A stretch of 64,000 nucleotides of DNA, from assembly GCA_914767715.1 (NCBI GenBank), contig OU612074.1, forward strand, positions 15,918,062 through 15,982,061, written 5' to 3'. This DNA comes from Membranipora membranacea. Lineage: Eukaryota > Bryozoa > Gymnolaemata > Cheilostomatida > Membraniporidae. This document shows positions 34,801-48,243 of the stretch, one piece after another. The number at the start of each line of letters is the position of its first letter. Positions within the stretch are counted from its first letter, which is position 1. A model generated the notes under the pieces. That model was given only the letters and a program-made list of their open reading frames with translations. It was not told where the DNA came from and did not search any database. The translations under genes were made by a program, and so were the position numbers.

Positions 34801-36222
34801 GTCCCCTCTTTGTTACTTTTTTAAATTTTAAAGTCGCTCTCATTTCTGTTCTATTTATCGTAGGATCTTAATATTCTGGAATTTGAATGAGGCCAATGAG
34901 GCCATCAACTAGTCAAAGTTTGAAAGAATTGCGATGGCTTTTTAATTTTCCACCCTGCCGTTTGGCATGTTTTTTTATGACAAAACTGGCCCTCGTTAAA
35001 AAAGTTGCAGCCGCCAAACTAAGAGGGCCAGCCCCAAACGGCTTTCAGTTCCTAAGTCAGCATGAAATTCCACACGGTATAGAGTAGGTTAGGAGGAAAT
35101 CTATTTTTTAAACTGGCGGTAAAAAACAGCAAGGGTCCCCCCTTTGTTACTTTTTTAAATTTTAAAGTCGCTCTCATTTCTGTTCTATTTATCGTAGGAT
35201 CTTAATATTCTGGAATTTGAATGAGGCCAATGAGGCCATCAACTGGTCAAAGTTTGAAAGAATTGCGATGGCTTTTTAATTTTTCACCCTGCCGTTTGGC
35301 ATGTTTTTTTATGACAAAACTGGCCCTCGTTAAAAAAGTTGCAGCCGCCAAACTAAGAGGGCCAGCCCCAAACGGTTTTCAGTTCCTAAGTCAGCATGAA
35401 ATTCCACACGGTATAGAGTAGGTTAGGAGGAAATCTATTTTTTAAACTGGCGGTAAAAAACACCAAGGGTCCCCCCTTTGTTACTTTTTTAAATTTTAAA
35501 GTCGCTCTCAATTCTGTTCTATTTATCGTAGGATCTTAATATTCTGGAATTTGAATGAGGCCAATGAGGCCATCAACTGGTCAAAGTTTGAAAGAATTGT
35601 GATGGCTTTTTAATTTTTCACCCTGCCGTTTGGCATGTTTTTTTATGACAAAACTGGCCCTCGTTAAAAAAGTTGCAGCCGCCAAACTAAGAGGGCCAGC
35701 CCCAAACGGTTTTCAGTTCCTAAGTCAGCATGAAATTCCACACGGTATAGAGTAGGTTAGGAGGAAATCTATTTTTTAAACTGGCTGTAAAAAACACCAA
35801 GGGTCCCCCCTTTGTTACTTTTTTAAATTTTGAAGTCGCTCTCAATTCTGTTCTCTTTATCGTAGGATCTTAATATTCTGGAATTTGAATGAGGCCAATG
35901 AGGCCATCAACTGGTCAAAGTTTGAGAGATATGCGATGGCTTTTTAATTTTTCACCCTGCCGTTTGGCATGTTTTTTTATGACAAAACTAGCCCTCGTTA
36001 AAAAAGTTGCTGCCGCCAAACTAAGAGGGCCAGCCCCAAACAGCTTTCAGTTCCTAAGTCAGCATGAAATTCCACACGGTATAGAGTAGGTTAGGAGGAA
36101 ATCTATTTTTTAAACTGGCTGTAAAAAACACCAAGGGTCCCCCCTTTGTTACTTTTTTAAATTTTAAAGTCGCTCTCATTTCTGTTCTATTTATCGTAGG
36201 ATCTTAATATTCTGGAATTTGA
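31882..36222 (+). repeat. Thirteen-unit higher-order repeat, 4,341 bp, copy 2
   Basis: It has the same thirteen marked units in the same order as copy 1. I saw no difference until the last unit, where this copy has GGCTGTAA at about 36117 and copy 1 has GGCGGTAA. The near-complete identity means a very recent tandem duplication by unequal exchange, or an assembly duplication. Confidence 0.95.
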
Positions 36223-39200
36223 ATGAGGCCAATGAGGCCATCAACTGGTCAAAGTTTGAAAGAATTGCGATGGCTTTTTAATTTTTCACCCTGCCGTTTG
36301 GCATGTTTTTTTATGACAAAACTGGCCCTCGTTAAAAAAGTTGCTGCCGCCAAACTAAGAGGGCCAGCCCCAAACGGTTTTCAGTTCCTAAGTCAGCATG
36401 AAATTCCACACGGTATAGAGTAGGTTAGGAGGAAATCTATTTTTTAAACTGGCGGTAAAAAACACCAAGGGTCCCCCCTTTGTTACTTTTTTAAATTTTA
36501 AAGTCGCTCTCATTTCTGTTCTATTTATCGTAGGATCCTAATATTCTGGAATTTGAATGAGGCCAATGAGGTCATCAACTGGTCAAAGTTTGAAAGAATT
36601 GTGATGGCTTTTTAATTTTTCACCCTGCCGTTTGGCATGTTTTTTTATGACAAAACTGGCCCTCGTCAAAAAAGTTGCTGCCGCCAAACTAAGAGGGCCA
36701 GCCCCAAACGGCTTTCAGTTCCTAAGTCAGCATGAAATTCCACACGGTATAGAGTAGGTTAGGAGGAAATCTATTTTTTAAACTGGCTGTAAAAAACACC
36801 AAGGGTCCCCCCTTTGTTACTTTTTTAAATTTTAAAGTCGCTCTCATTTCTGTTCTATTTATCGTAGGATCTTAATATTCTGGAATTTGAATGAGGCCAA
36901 TGAGGCCATCAACTGGTCAAAGTTTGAAAGAATTGCGATGGCTTTTTAATTTTTCACCCTGCCGTTTGGCATGTTTTTTTATGACAAAACTGGCCCTCGT
37001 TAAAAAAGTTGCTGCCGCCAAACTAAGAGGGCCAGCCCCAAACAGCTTTCAGTTCCTAAGTCAGCATGAAATTCCACACGGTATAGAGTAGGTTAGGAGG
37101 AAATCTATTTTTTAAACTGGCGGTAAAAAACACCAAGGGTCCCCCCTTTGTTACTTTTTTAAATTTTAAAGTCGCTCTCATTTCTGTTCTATTTATCGTA
37201 GGATCTTAATATTCTGGAATTTGAATGAGGCCAATGAGGCCATCAACTGGTCAAAGTTTGAAAGAGTTGCGATGGCTTTTTAATTTTTCACCCTGCCGTT
37301 TGGCATGTTTTTTTATGACAAAACTGGCCCTCGTTAAAAAAGTTGCAGCCGCCAAACTAAGAGGGCCAGCCCCAAACGGTTTTCAGTTCCTAAGTCAGCA
37401 TGAAATTCCACACGGTATAGAGTAGGTTAGGAGGAAATCTATTTTTTAAACTGGCTGTAAAAAACACCAAGGGTCCCCCCTTTGTTACGTTTTTAAATTT
37501 TAAAGTCGCTCTCATTTCTGTTCTATATATCGTAGGATCTTAATATTCTGGAATTTGAATGAGGCCAATGAGGCCATCAACTGGTCAAAGTTTGAATGAA
37601 TTGCGATGGCTTTTTAATTTTTCACCCTGCCGTTTGGCATGTTTTTTTTATGACAAAACTGGCCCTCGTTAAAAAAGTTGCAGCCGCCAAACTAAGAGGG
37701 CCAGCCCCAAACGGTTTTCAGTTCCTAAGTCAGCATGAAATTCCACACGGTATAGGGTAGGTTAGGAGGAAATCTATTTTTTAAACTGGCTGTAAAAAAC
37801 ACCAAGGGTCCCCCCTTTGTTACTTTTTTAAATTTTAAAGTCGCTCTCATTTCTGTTCTATTTATCGTAGGATCTTAATATTCTGGAATTTGAATGAGGC
37901 CAATGAGGCCATCAACTGGTCAAAGTTTGAAAGAATTGCGATGGCTTTTTAATTTTTCACCCTGCCGTTTGGCATGTTTTTTTATGACAAAACTGGCCCT
38001 CGTTAAAAAAGTTGCAGCCGCCAAACTAAGAGGGCCAGCCCCAAACGGTTTTCAGTTCCTAAGTCAGCATGAAATTCCACACGGTATAGAGTAGGTTAGG
38101 AGGAAATCTATTTTTTAAACTGGCTGTAAAAAACACCAAGGGTCCCCCTTTGTTACTTTTTTAAATTTTAAAGTCGCTCTCATTTCTGTTCTATTTATCG
38201 TAGGATCTTAATATTCTGGAATTTGAATGAGGCCAATGAGGCCATCAACTGGTCAAAGTTTGAAAGAATTGCGATGGCTTTTTAATTTTTCACCCTGCCG
38301 TTTGGCATGTTTTTTTATGACAAAACTGGCCCTCGTTAAAAAAGTTGCTGCCGCCAAACTAAGAGGGCCAGCCCCAAACGGCTTTCAGTTCCTAAGTCAG
38401 CATGAAATTCCACACGGTATAGAGTAGGTTAGGAGGAAATCTATTTTTTAAACTGGCGGTAAAAAACACCAAGGGTCCCCCCTTTGTTACTTTTTTAAAT
38501 TTTAAAGTCGCTCTCATTTCTGTTCTATTTATCGTAGGATCTTAATATTCTGGAATTTGAATGAGGCCAATGAGGCCATCAACTGGTCAAAGTTTGAAAG
38601 AATTGCGATGGCTTTTTAATTTTTCACCCTGCCGTTTAGCATGTTTTTTTATGACAAAACTGGCCCTCGTTAAAAATGTTACAGCCGCCAAACTAAGAGG
38701 GCCAGCCCCAAACGGTTTTCAGTTCCTAAGTCAGCATGAAATTCCACACGGTATAGAGTAGGTTAGGAGGAAATCTATTTTTTAAACTGGCTGTAAAAAA
38801 CACCAAGGGTCCCCCCTTTGTTACTTTTTTAAATTTTAAAGTCGCTCTCATTTCTGTTCTATTTATCGTAGGATCTTAATATTCTGGAATTTGAATGAGG
38901 CCAATGAGGCCATCAACTGGTCAAAGTTTGAAAGAATTGCGATGGCTTTTTAATTTTTCACCCTGCCGTTTGGCATGTTTTTTTATGACAAAACTGGCCC
39001 TCGTTGAAAAAGTTGCTGCCGCCAAACTAAGAGGGCAAGCCCCAAACGGCTTTCAGTTCCTAAGTCAGCATGAAATTCCACACGGTATAGAGTAGGTTAG
39101 GAGGAAATCTATTTTTTAAACTGGCGGTAAAAAACACCAAGGGTCCCCCCTTTGTTACTTTTTTAAATTTTAAAGTCGCTCTCATTTCTGTTCTATTTAT

Positions 39201-41230
39201 CGTAGGATCTTAATATTCTGGAATTTGAATGAGGCCAATGAGGCCATCAACTGGTCAAAGTTTGAAAGAATTGCGATGGCTTTTTAATTTTTCACCCTGC
39301 CGTTTGGCATGTTTTTTTATGACAAAACTGGCCCTCGTTAAAAAAGTTGCTGCCGCCAAACTAAGAGGGCCAGCCCCAAACGGCTTTCAGTTCCTAATTC
39401 AGCATGAAATTCCACACGGTATAGAGTAGGTTAGGAGGAAATCTATTTTTTAAACTGGCGGTAAAAAACACCAAGGGTCCCCCCTTTGTTACTTTTTTAA
39501 ATTTTAAAGTCGCTCTCATTTCTGTTCTATTTATCGTAGGATCTTAATATTCTGGAATTTGAATGAGGCCAATGAGGCCATCAACTGGTCAAAGTTTGAA
39601 AGAATTGCGATGGCTTTTTAATTTTTCACCCTGCCGTTTGGCATGTTTTTTATGACAAAACTGGCCCTCGTTAAAAAAGTTGCTGCCGCCAAACTAAGAG
39701 GGCCAGCCCCAAACGGCTTTCAGTTCCTAAGTCAGCATGAAATTCCACACGGTATAGAGTAGGTTAGGAGGAAATCTATTTTTTAAACTGGCTGTAAAAA
39801 ACACCAAGGGTCCCCCCTTTGTTACTTTTTTAAATTTTAAAGTCGCTCTCATTTCTGTTCTATTTATTGTATGATCTTAATATTCTGGAATTTGAATGAG
39901 GCCAATGAGGCCATCAACTGGTCAAAGTTTGAAAGAATTGCGATGGCTTTTTAATTTTTCACCCTGCCGTTTGGCATGTTTTTTTATGACAAAACTGGCC
40001 CTCGTTAAAAAAGTTGCAGCCGCCAAACTAAGAGGGCCAACCCCAAACGGTTTTCAGTTACTAAGTCAGCATGAAATTCCACACGGTATAGAGTAGGTTA
40101 GGAGGAAATCTATTTTTTAAACTGGCTGTAAAAAACACCAAGGGTCCCCCCTTTGATACTTTTTTAAATTTTAAAGTCGCTCTCATTTCTGTTCTATTTA
40201 TCGTAGGATCTTAATATTCTGGAATTTGAATGAGGCCAATGAGGCCATCAACTGGTCAAAGTTTGAAAGAATTGCGATGGCTTTTTAATTTTTCACCCTG
40301 CCGTTTGGCATGTTTTTTTATGACAAAACTGGCCCTCGTTAAAAAAGTTGCAGCCGCCAAACTAAGAGGGCCAGCCCCAAACGGTTTTCAGTTCCTAAGT
40401 CAGCATGAAATTCCACACGGTATAGAGTAGGTTAGGAGGAAATCTATTTTTTAAACTGGCTGTAAAAAACACCAAGGGTCCCCCCTTTGTTACTTTTTTA
40501 AATTTTAAAGTCGCTCTCATTTCTGTTCTATTTATCGTAGGATCTTAATATTCTGGAATTTGAATGAGGCCAATGAGGCCATCAACTGGTCAAAGTTTGG
40601 AAGAATTGCGATGGCTTTTTAATTTTTCACCCTGCCGTTTGGCATGTTTTTTTATGACAAAACTGGCCCTCGTTAAAAAAGTTGCTGCCGCCAAACTAAG
40701 AGGGCCAGCCCCAAACGGCTTTCAGTTCCTAAGTCAGCATGAAATTCCACACGGTATAGAGTAGGTTAGGAGGAAATCTATTTTTAAACTGGCGGTAAAA
40801 AACACCAAGGGTCCCCCCTTTGTTACTTTTTTAAATTTTAAAGTCGCTCTCATTTCTGTTCTATTTATCGTAGGATCTTAATATTCTGGAATTTGAATGA
40901 GGCCAATGAGGCCATCAACTGGTCAAAGTTTGAAAGAATTGCGATGGCTTTTTAATTTTTCACCCTGCCGTTTGGCATGTTTTTTTATGACAAAACTGGC
41001 CCTCGTTAAAAATGTTGCAGCCGCCAAACTAAGAGGGCCAGCCCCAAACGGTTTTCAGTTCCTAAGGCAGCATGAAATTCCACACGGTATAGAGTAGGTT
41101 AGGAGGAAATCTATTTTTTAAACTGGCTGTAAAAAACACCAAGGGTCCCCCCTTTGTTACTTTTTTAAATTTTAAAGTCGCTCTCATTTCTGTTCTATTT
41201 ATCGTAGGATCTTAATATTCTGGAATTTGA

Positions 41231-42232
41231 ATGAGGCCAATGAGGTTATCAACTGGTCAAAGTTTGAAAGAATTGCGATGGCTTTTTAATTTTTCACCCT
41301 GCCGTTTGGCATGTTTTTTTATGACAAAACTGGCCCTCGTTGAAAAAGTTGCTGCCGCCAAACTAAGAGGGCAAGCCCCAAACGGCTTTCAGTTCCTAAG
41401 TCAGCATGAAATTCCACACGGTATAGAGTAGGTTAGGAGGAAATCTATTTTTTAAACTGGCTGTAAAAAACACCAAGGGTCCCCCCTTTGTTACTTTTTT
41501 AAATTTTAAAGTCGCTCTCATTTCTGTTCTATTTATCGTAGGATCTTAATATTCTGGAATTTGAATGAGGCCAATGAGGCCATCAACTGGTCAAAGTTTG
41601 AAAGAATTGCGATGGCTTTTTAATTTTTCACCCTGCCGTTTGGCATGTTTTTTTATGACAAAACTGGCCCTCGTTAAAAAAGTTGCAGCCGCCAAACTAA
41701 GAGGGCCAGCCCCAAACGGTTTTCAGTTCCTAAGTCAGCAAGAAATTCCACACGGTATAGAGTAGGTTAGGAGGAAATCTATTTTTTAAACTGGCTGTAA
41801 GAAACACCAAGGGTCCCCCCTTTGTTACTTTTTTAAATTTTAAAGTCGCTCTCATTTCTGTTCTATTTATCGTAGGATCTTAATATTCTGGAATTTGAAT
41901 GAGGCCAATGAGGCCATCAACTGGTCAAAGTTTGAAAGAATTGCGATGGCTTTTCAATTTTTCACCCTGCCGTTTGGCATGTTTTTTTATGACAAAACTG
42001 GCCCTCGTTAAAAAAGTTGCTGCCGCCAAACTAAGAGGGCCAACCCCAAACGGCTTTCAGTTCCTAAGTCAGCATAAAATTCCACACGGTATAGAGTAGG
42101 TTAGGAGGAAATCTATTTTTTAAACTGGCGGTAAAAAACACCAAGGGTCCCCCCTTTGTTACTTTTTTAAATTTTAAAGTCGCTCTCATTTCTGTTCTAT
42201 TTATCGTAGGATCTTAATATTCTGGAATTTGA
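41231..42232 (+). repeat. Three-unit block RLS-QQE-PT, 1,002 bp, copy 1
   Basis: The three units carry the same linked variants as 3983-4984. The third also has CAGCATAAAATTCC. A second copy follows directly. This copy has GGCTGTAA in its first unit. Confidence 0.88.
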
Positions 42233-43234
42233 ATGAGGCCAATGAGGTTATCAACTGGTCAAAGTTTGAAAGAATTGCGATGGCTTTTTAATTTTTCACC
42301 CTGCCGTTTGGCTTGTTTTTTTATGACAAAACTGGCCCTCGTTGAAAGAGTTGCTGCCGCCAAACTAAGAGGGCAAGCCCCAAACGGCTTTCAGTTCCTA
42401 AGTCAGCATGAAATTCCACACGGTATAGAGTAGGTTAGGAGGAAATCTATTTTTTAAACTGGCGGTAAAAAACACCAAGGGTCCCCCCTTTGTTACTTTT
42501 TTAAATTTTAAAGTCGCTCTCATTTCTGTTCTATTTATCGTAGGATCTTAATATTCTGGAATTTGAATGAGGCCAATGAGGCCATCAACTGGTCAAAGTT
42601 TGAAAGAATTGCGATGGCTTTTTAATTTTTCACCCTGCCGTTTGGCATGTTTTTTTATGACAAAACTGGCCCTCGTTAAAAAAGTTGCAGCCGCCAAACT
42701 AAGAGGGCCAGCCCCAAACGGTTTTCAGTTCCTAAGTCAGCAAGAAATTCCACACGGTATAGAGTAGGTTAGGAGGAAATCTATTTTTTAAACTGGCTGT
42801 AAGAAACACCAAGGGTCCCCCCTTTGTTACTTTTTTAAATTTTAAAGTCGCTCTCATTTCTGTTCTATTTATCGTAGGATCTTAATATTCTGGAATTTGA
42901 ATGAGGCCAATGAGGCCATCAACTGGTCAAAGTTTGAAAGAATTGCGATGGCTTTTCAATTTTTCACCCTGCCGTTTGGCATGTTTTTTTATGACAAAAC
43001 TGGCCCTCGTTAAAAAAGTTGCTGCCGCCAAACTAAGAGGGCCAACCCCAAACGGCTTTCAGTTCCTAAGTCAGCATAAAATTCCACACGGTATAGAGTA
43101 GGTTAGGAGGAAATCTATTTTTTAAACTGGCGGTAAAAAACACCAAGGGTCCCCCCTTTGTTACTTTTTTAAATTTTAAAGTCGCTCTCATTTCTGTTCT
43201 ATTTATCGTAGGATCTTAATATTCTGGAATTTGA
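42233..43234 (+). repeat. Three-unit block RLS-QQE-PT, 1,002 bp, copy 2
   Basis: It is a tandem copy of the previous 1,002 bp. Private changes in the first unit are GGCTTGTTTT, GAAAGAGTTG and GGCGGTAA. The other two units look the same as in copy 1. Confidence 0.88.
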
Positions 43235-44235
43235 ATGAGGCCAATGAGGCCATCAACTGGTCAAAGTTTGAAAGAATTGCGATGGCTTTTTAATTTTTCA
43301 CCCTGCCGTTTGGCATGTTTTTTTATGACAAAACTGGCCCTCGTTAAAAAAATTGCAGCCGCCAAACTAAGAGGGCCAGCCCCAAACGGTTTTCAGTTCC
43401 TAAGTCAGCATGAAATTCCACACGGTATAGAGTAGGTTAGGAGGAAATCTATTTTTTAAACTGGCTGTAAAAAACACCAAGGGTCCCCCCTTTGTTACTT
43501 TTTTAAATTTTAAAGTCGCTCTCATTTCTGTTCTATTTATCGTAGGATCTTAATATTCTGGAATTTGAATGAGGCCAATGAGGCCATCAACTGGTCAAAG
43601 TTTGAAAGAATTGCGATGGCTTTTTAATTTTTCACCCTGCCGTTTGGCATGTTTTTTTATGACAAAACTGGCCCTCGTTAAAAAAGTTGCAGCCGCCAAA
43701 CTAAGAGGGCCAGCCCCAAACGGTTTTCAGTTCCTAAGTCAGCATGAAATTCCACACGGTATAGAGTAGGTTAGGAGGAAATCTATTTTTTAAACTGGCT
43801 GTAAAAAACACCAAGGGTCCCCCTTTGTTACTTTTTTAAATTTTAAAGTCGCTCTCATTTCTGTTCTATTTATCGTAGGATCTTAATATTCTGGAATTTG
43901 AATGAGGCCAATGAGGCCATCAACTGGTCAAAGTTTGAAAGAATTGCGATGGCTTTTTAATTTTTCACCCTGCCGTTTGGCATGTTTTTTTATGACAAAA
44001 CTGGCCCTCGTTAAAAAAGTTGCAGCCGCCAAACTAAGAGGGCCAGCCCCAAACGGTTTTCAGTTCCTAAGTCAGCATGAAATTCCACACGGTATAGAGT
44101 AGGTTAGGAGGAAATCTATTTTTTAAACTGGCTGTAAAAAACACCAAGGGTCCCCCCTTTGTTACTTTTTTAAATTTTAAAGTCGCTCTCATTTCTGTTC
44201 TATTTATCGTAGGATCTTAATATTCTGGAATTTGA

Positions 44236-45905
44236 ATGAGGCCAATGAGGCCATCAACTGGTCAAAGTTTGGAAGAATTGCGATGGCTTTTTAATTTTTC
44301 ACCCTGCCGTTTGGCATGTTTTTTTATGACAAAACTGGCCCTCGTTAAAAAAGTTGCTGCCGCCAAACTAAGAGGGCCAGCCCCAAACGGCTTTCAGATC
44401 CTAAGTCAGCATGAAATTCCACACGGTATAGAGTAGGTTAGGAGGAAATCTATTTTTTAAACTGGCGGTAAAAAACACCAAGGGTCCCCCCTTTGTTACT
44501 TTTTTAAATTTTAAAGTCGCTCTCATTTCTGTTCTATTTATCGTAGGATCTTAATATTCTGGAATTTGAATGAGGCCAATGAGGCCATCAACTGGTCAAA
44601 GTTTGAAAGAATTGTGATGGCTTTTTAATTTTTCACCCTGCCGTTTGGCATGTTTTTTTATGACAAAACTGGCCCTCGTTAAAAATGTTGCAGCCGCCAA
44701 ACTAAGAGGGCCAGCCCCAAACGGTTTTCAGTTCCTAAGTCAGCATGAAATTCCACACGGTATAGAGTAGGTTAGGAGGAAATCTATTTTTTAAACTGGC
44801 GGTAAAAAACACCAAGGGTCCCCCCTTTGTTACTTTTTTAAATTTTAAAGTCGCTCTCATTTCTGTTCTATTTATCGTAGGATCTTAATATTCTGAAATT
44901 TGAATGAGGCCAATGAGGCCATCAACTGGTCAAAGTTTGAAAGAATTGCGATGGCTTTTTAATTTTTCACCCTGCCGTTTGGCATGTTTTTTTATGACAA
45001 AACTGGCCCTCGTTAAAAAAGTTGCAGCCGCCAAACTAAGAGGGCCAGCCCCAAACGGTTTTCAGTTCCTAAGGCAGCATGAAATTCCACACGGTATAGA
45101 GTAGGTTAGGAGGAAATCTATTTTTTAAACTGGCTGTAAAAAACACCAAGGGTCCCCCCTTTGTTACTTTTTTAAATTTTAAAGTCGCTCTCATTTCTGT
45201 TCTATTTATCGTATGATCTTAATATTCTGGAATTTGAATGAGGCCAATGAGGTTATCAACTGGTCAAAGTTTGAAAGAATTGCGATGGCTTTTTAATTTT
45301 TCACCCTGCCGTTTGGCATGTTTTTTTATGACAAAACTGGCCCTCGTTGAAAAAGTTGCTGCCGCCAAACTAAGAGGGCAAGCCCCAAACGGCTTTCAGT
45401 TCCTAAGTCAGCATGAAATTCCACACGGTATAGAGTAGGTTAGGAGGAAATCTATTTTTTAAACTGGCGGTAAAAAACACCAAGGGTCCCCCCTTTGTTA
45501 CTTTTTTAAATTTTAAAGTCGCTCTCATTTCTGTTCTATTTATCGTAGGATCTTAATATTCTGGAATTTGAATGAGGCCAATGAGGCCATCAACTGGTCA
45601 AAGTTTGAAAGAATTGCGATGGCTTTTTAATTTTTCACCCTGCCGTTTGGCATGTTTTTTTATGACAAAACTGGCCCTCGTTAAAAAAGTTGCAGCCGCC
45701 AAACTAAGAGGGCCAGCCCCAAACGGTTTTCAGTTCCTAAGTCAGCAAGAAATTCCACACGGTATAGAGTAGGTTAGGAGGAAATCTATTTTTTAAACTG
45801 GCTGTAAGAAACACCAAGGGTCCCCCCTTTGTTACTTTTTTAAATTTTAAAGTCGCTCTCATTTCTGTTCTATTTATCGTAGGATCTTAATATTCTGGAA
45901 TTTGA
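44236..45905 (+). repeat. Five-unit mosaic block, 1,670 bp
   Basis: The units, in order, carry TTTGGAAG with CAGATCC; ATTGTGATGG with AAAATGTTGC; TTCTGAAATTT with AAGGCAGC; GTATGATC with GAGGTTATC; and CAGCAAGAAATT. The first two recur at 45906 (offset 1,670). The last three recur at 46908 (offset 2,004). Two different offsets in adjacent stretches show more than one exchange event. Confidence 0.85.
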
Positions 45906-47909
45906 ATGAGGCCAATGAGGCCATCAACTGGTCAAAGTTTGGAAGAATTGCGATGGCTTTTTAATTTTTCACCCTGCCGTTTGGCATGTTTTTTTATGAC
46001 AAAACTGGCCCTCGTTAAAAAAGTTGCTGCCGCCAAACTAAGAGGGCCAGCCCCAAACGGCTTTCAGATCCTAAGTCAGCATGAAATTCCACACGGTATA
46101 GAGTAGGTTAGGAGGAAATCTATTTTTTAAACTGGCGGTAAAAAACACCAAGGGTCCCCCCTTTGTTACTTTTTTAAATTTTAAAGTCGCTCTCATTTCT
46201 GTTCTATTTATCGTAGGATCTTAATATTCTGGAATTTGAATGAGGCCAATGAGGCCATCAACTGGTCAAAGTTTGAAAGAATTGTGATGGCTTTTTAATT
46301 TTTCACCCTGCCGTTTGGCATGTTTTTTTATGACAAAACTGGCCCTCGTTAAAACTGTTGCAGCCGCCAAACTAAGAGGGCCAGCCCCAAACGGTTTTCA
46401 GTTCCTAAGGCAGCATGAAATTCCACACGGTATAGAGTAGGTTAGGAGGAAATCTATTTTCTAAACTGGCTGTAAAAAACACCAAGGGTCCCCCCTTTGT
46501 TACTTTTTTAAATTTTAAAGTCGCTCTCATTTCTGTTCTATTTATCGTAGGATCTTAATATTCTGGAATTTGAATGAGGCCAATGAGGTTATCAACTGGT
46601 CAAAGTTTGAAAGAATTGCGATGGCTTTTTAATTTTTCACCCTGCCGTTTGGCATGTTTTTTTATGACAAAACTGGCCCTCGTTGAAAAAGTTGCTGCCG
46701 CCAAACTAAGAGGGCAAGCCCCAAACGGCTTTCAGTTCCTAAGTCAGCATGAAATTCCACACGGTATAGAGTAGGTTAGGAGGAAATCTATTTTTTAAAC
46801 TGGCGGTAAAAAACACCAAGGGTCCCCCCTTTGTTACTTTTTTAAATTTTAAAGTCGCTCTCATTTCTGTTCTATTTATCGTAGGATCTTAATATTCTGA
46901 AATTTGAATGAGGCCAATGAGGCCATCAACTGGTCAAAGTTTGAAAGAATTGCGATGGCTTTTTAATTTTTCACCCTGCCGTTTGGCATGTTTTTTTATG
47001 ACAAAACTGGCCCTCGTTAAAAAAGTTGCAGCCGCCAAACTAAGAGGGCCAGCCCCAAACGGTTTTCAGTTCCTAAGGCAGCATGAAATTCCACACGGTA
47101 TAGAGTAGGTTAGGAGGAAATCTATTTTTTAAACTGGCTGTAAAAAACACCAAGGGTCCCCCCTTTGTTACTTTTTTAAATTTTAAAGTCGCTCTCATTT
47201 CTGTTCTATTTATCGTATGATCTTAATATTCTGGAATTTGAATGAGGCCAATGAGGTTATCAACTGGTCAAAGTTTGAAAGAATTGCGATGGCTTTTTAA
47301 TTTTTCACCCTGCCGTTTGGCATGTTTTTTTATGACAAAACTGGCCCTCGTTGAAAAAGTTGCTGCCGCCAAACTAAGAGGGCAAGCCCCAAACGGCTTT
47401 CAGTTCCTAAGTCAGCATGAAATTCCACACGGTATAGAGTAGGTTAGGAGGAAATCTATTTTTTAAACTGGCGGTAAAAAACACCAAGGGTCCCCCCTTT
47501 GTTACTTTTTTAAATTTTAAAGTCGCTCTCATTTCTGTTCTATTTATCGTAGGATCTTAATATTCTGGAATTTGAATGAGGCCAATGAGGCCATCAACTG
47601 GTCAAAGTTTGAAAGAATTGCGATGGCTTTTTAATTTTTCACCCTGCCGTTTGGCATGTTTTTTTATGACAAAACTGGCCCTCGTTAAAAAAGTTGCAGC
47701 CGCCAAACTAAGAGGGCCAGCCCCAAACGGTTTTCAGTTCCTAAGTCAGCAAGAAATTCCACACGGTATAGAGTAGGTTAGGAGGAAATCTATTTTTTAA
47801 ACTGGCTGTAAGAAACACCAAGGGTCCCCCCTTTGTTACTTTTTTAAATTTTAAAGTCGCTCTCATTTCTGTTCTATTTATCGTAGGATCTTAATATTCT
47901 GGAATTTGA
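45906..47909 (+). repeat. Six-unit mosaic block related to 44236-45905
   Basis: It contains the TTTGGAAG/CAGATCC unit, an ATTGTGATGG unit (AAAACTGTTGC and AAGGCAGC here), an extra GAGGTTATC unit at 46574, then the series TTCTGAAATTT, GTATGATC and CAGCAAGAAATT. The extra unit and the AAGGCAGC in the second unit look like a crossover between neighbours. Confidence 0.82.
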
Positions 47910-48243
47910 ATGAGGCCAATGAGGCCATCAACTGGTCAAAGTTTGAAAGAATTGCGATGGCTTTTCAATTTTTCACCCTGCAGTTTGGCATGTTTTTTTA
48001 TGACAAAACTGGCCCTCGTTAAAAAAGTTGCTGCCGCCAAACTAAGAGGGCCAACCCCAAACGGCATTCAGTTCCTAAGTCAGCATGAAATTCCACACGG
48101 TATAGAGAAGGTTAGGAGGAAATCTATTTTTTAAACTGGCGGTAAAAAACACCAAGGGTCCCCCCTTTGTTACTTTTTTAAATTTTAAAGTCGCTCTCAT
48201 TTCTGTTCTATTTATCGTAGGATCTTAATATTCTGGAATTTGA
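47242..48243 (+). repeat. Three-unit block RLS-QQE-PT, further copy
   Basis: The triplet order is the same as at 3983, 41231 and 42233. The third unit has CTGCAGTTTGG, GGCATTCAG and loss of the ORF stop (TAG to AAG at about 48108), which extends that ORF by eight codons. Confidence 0.82.
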
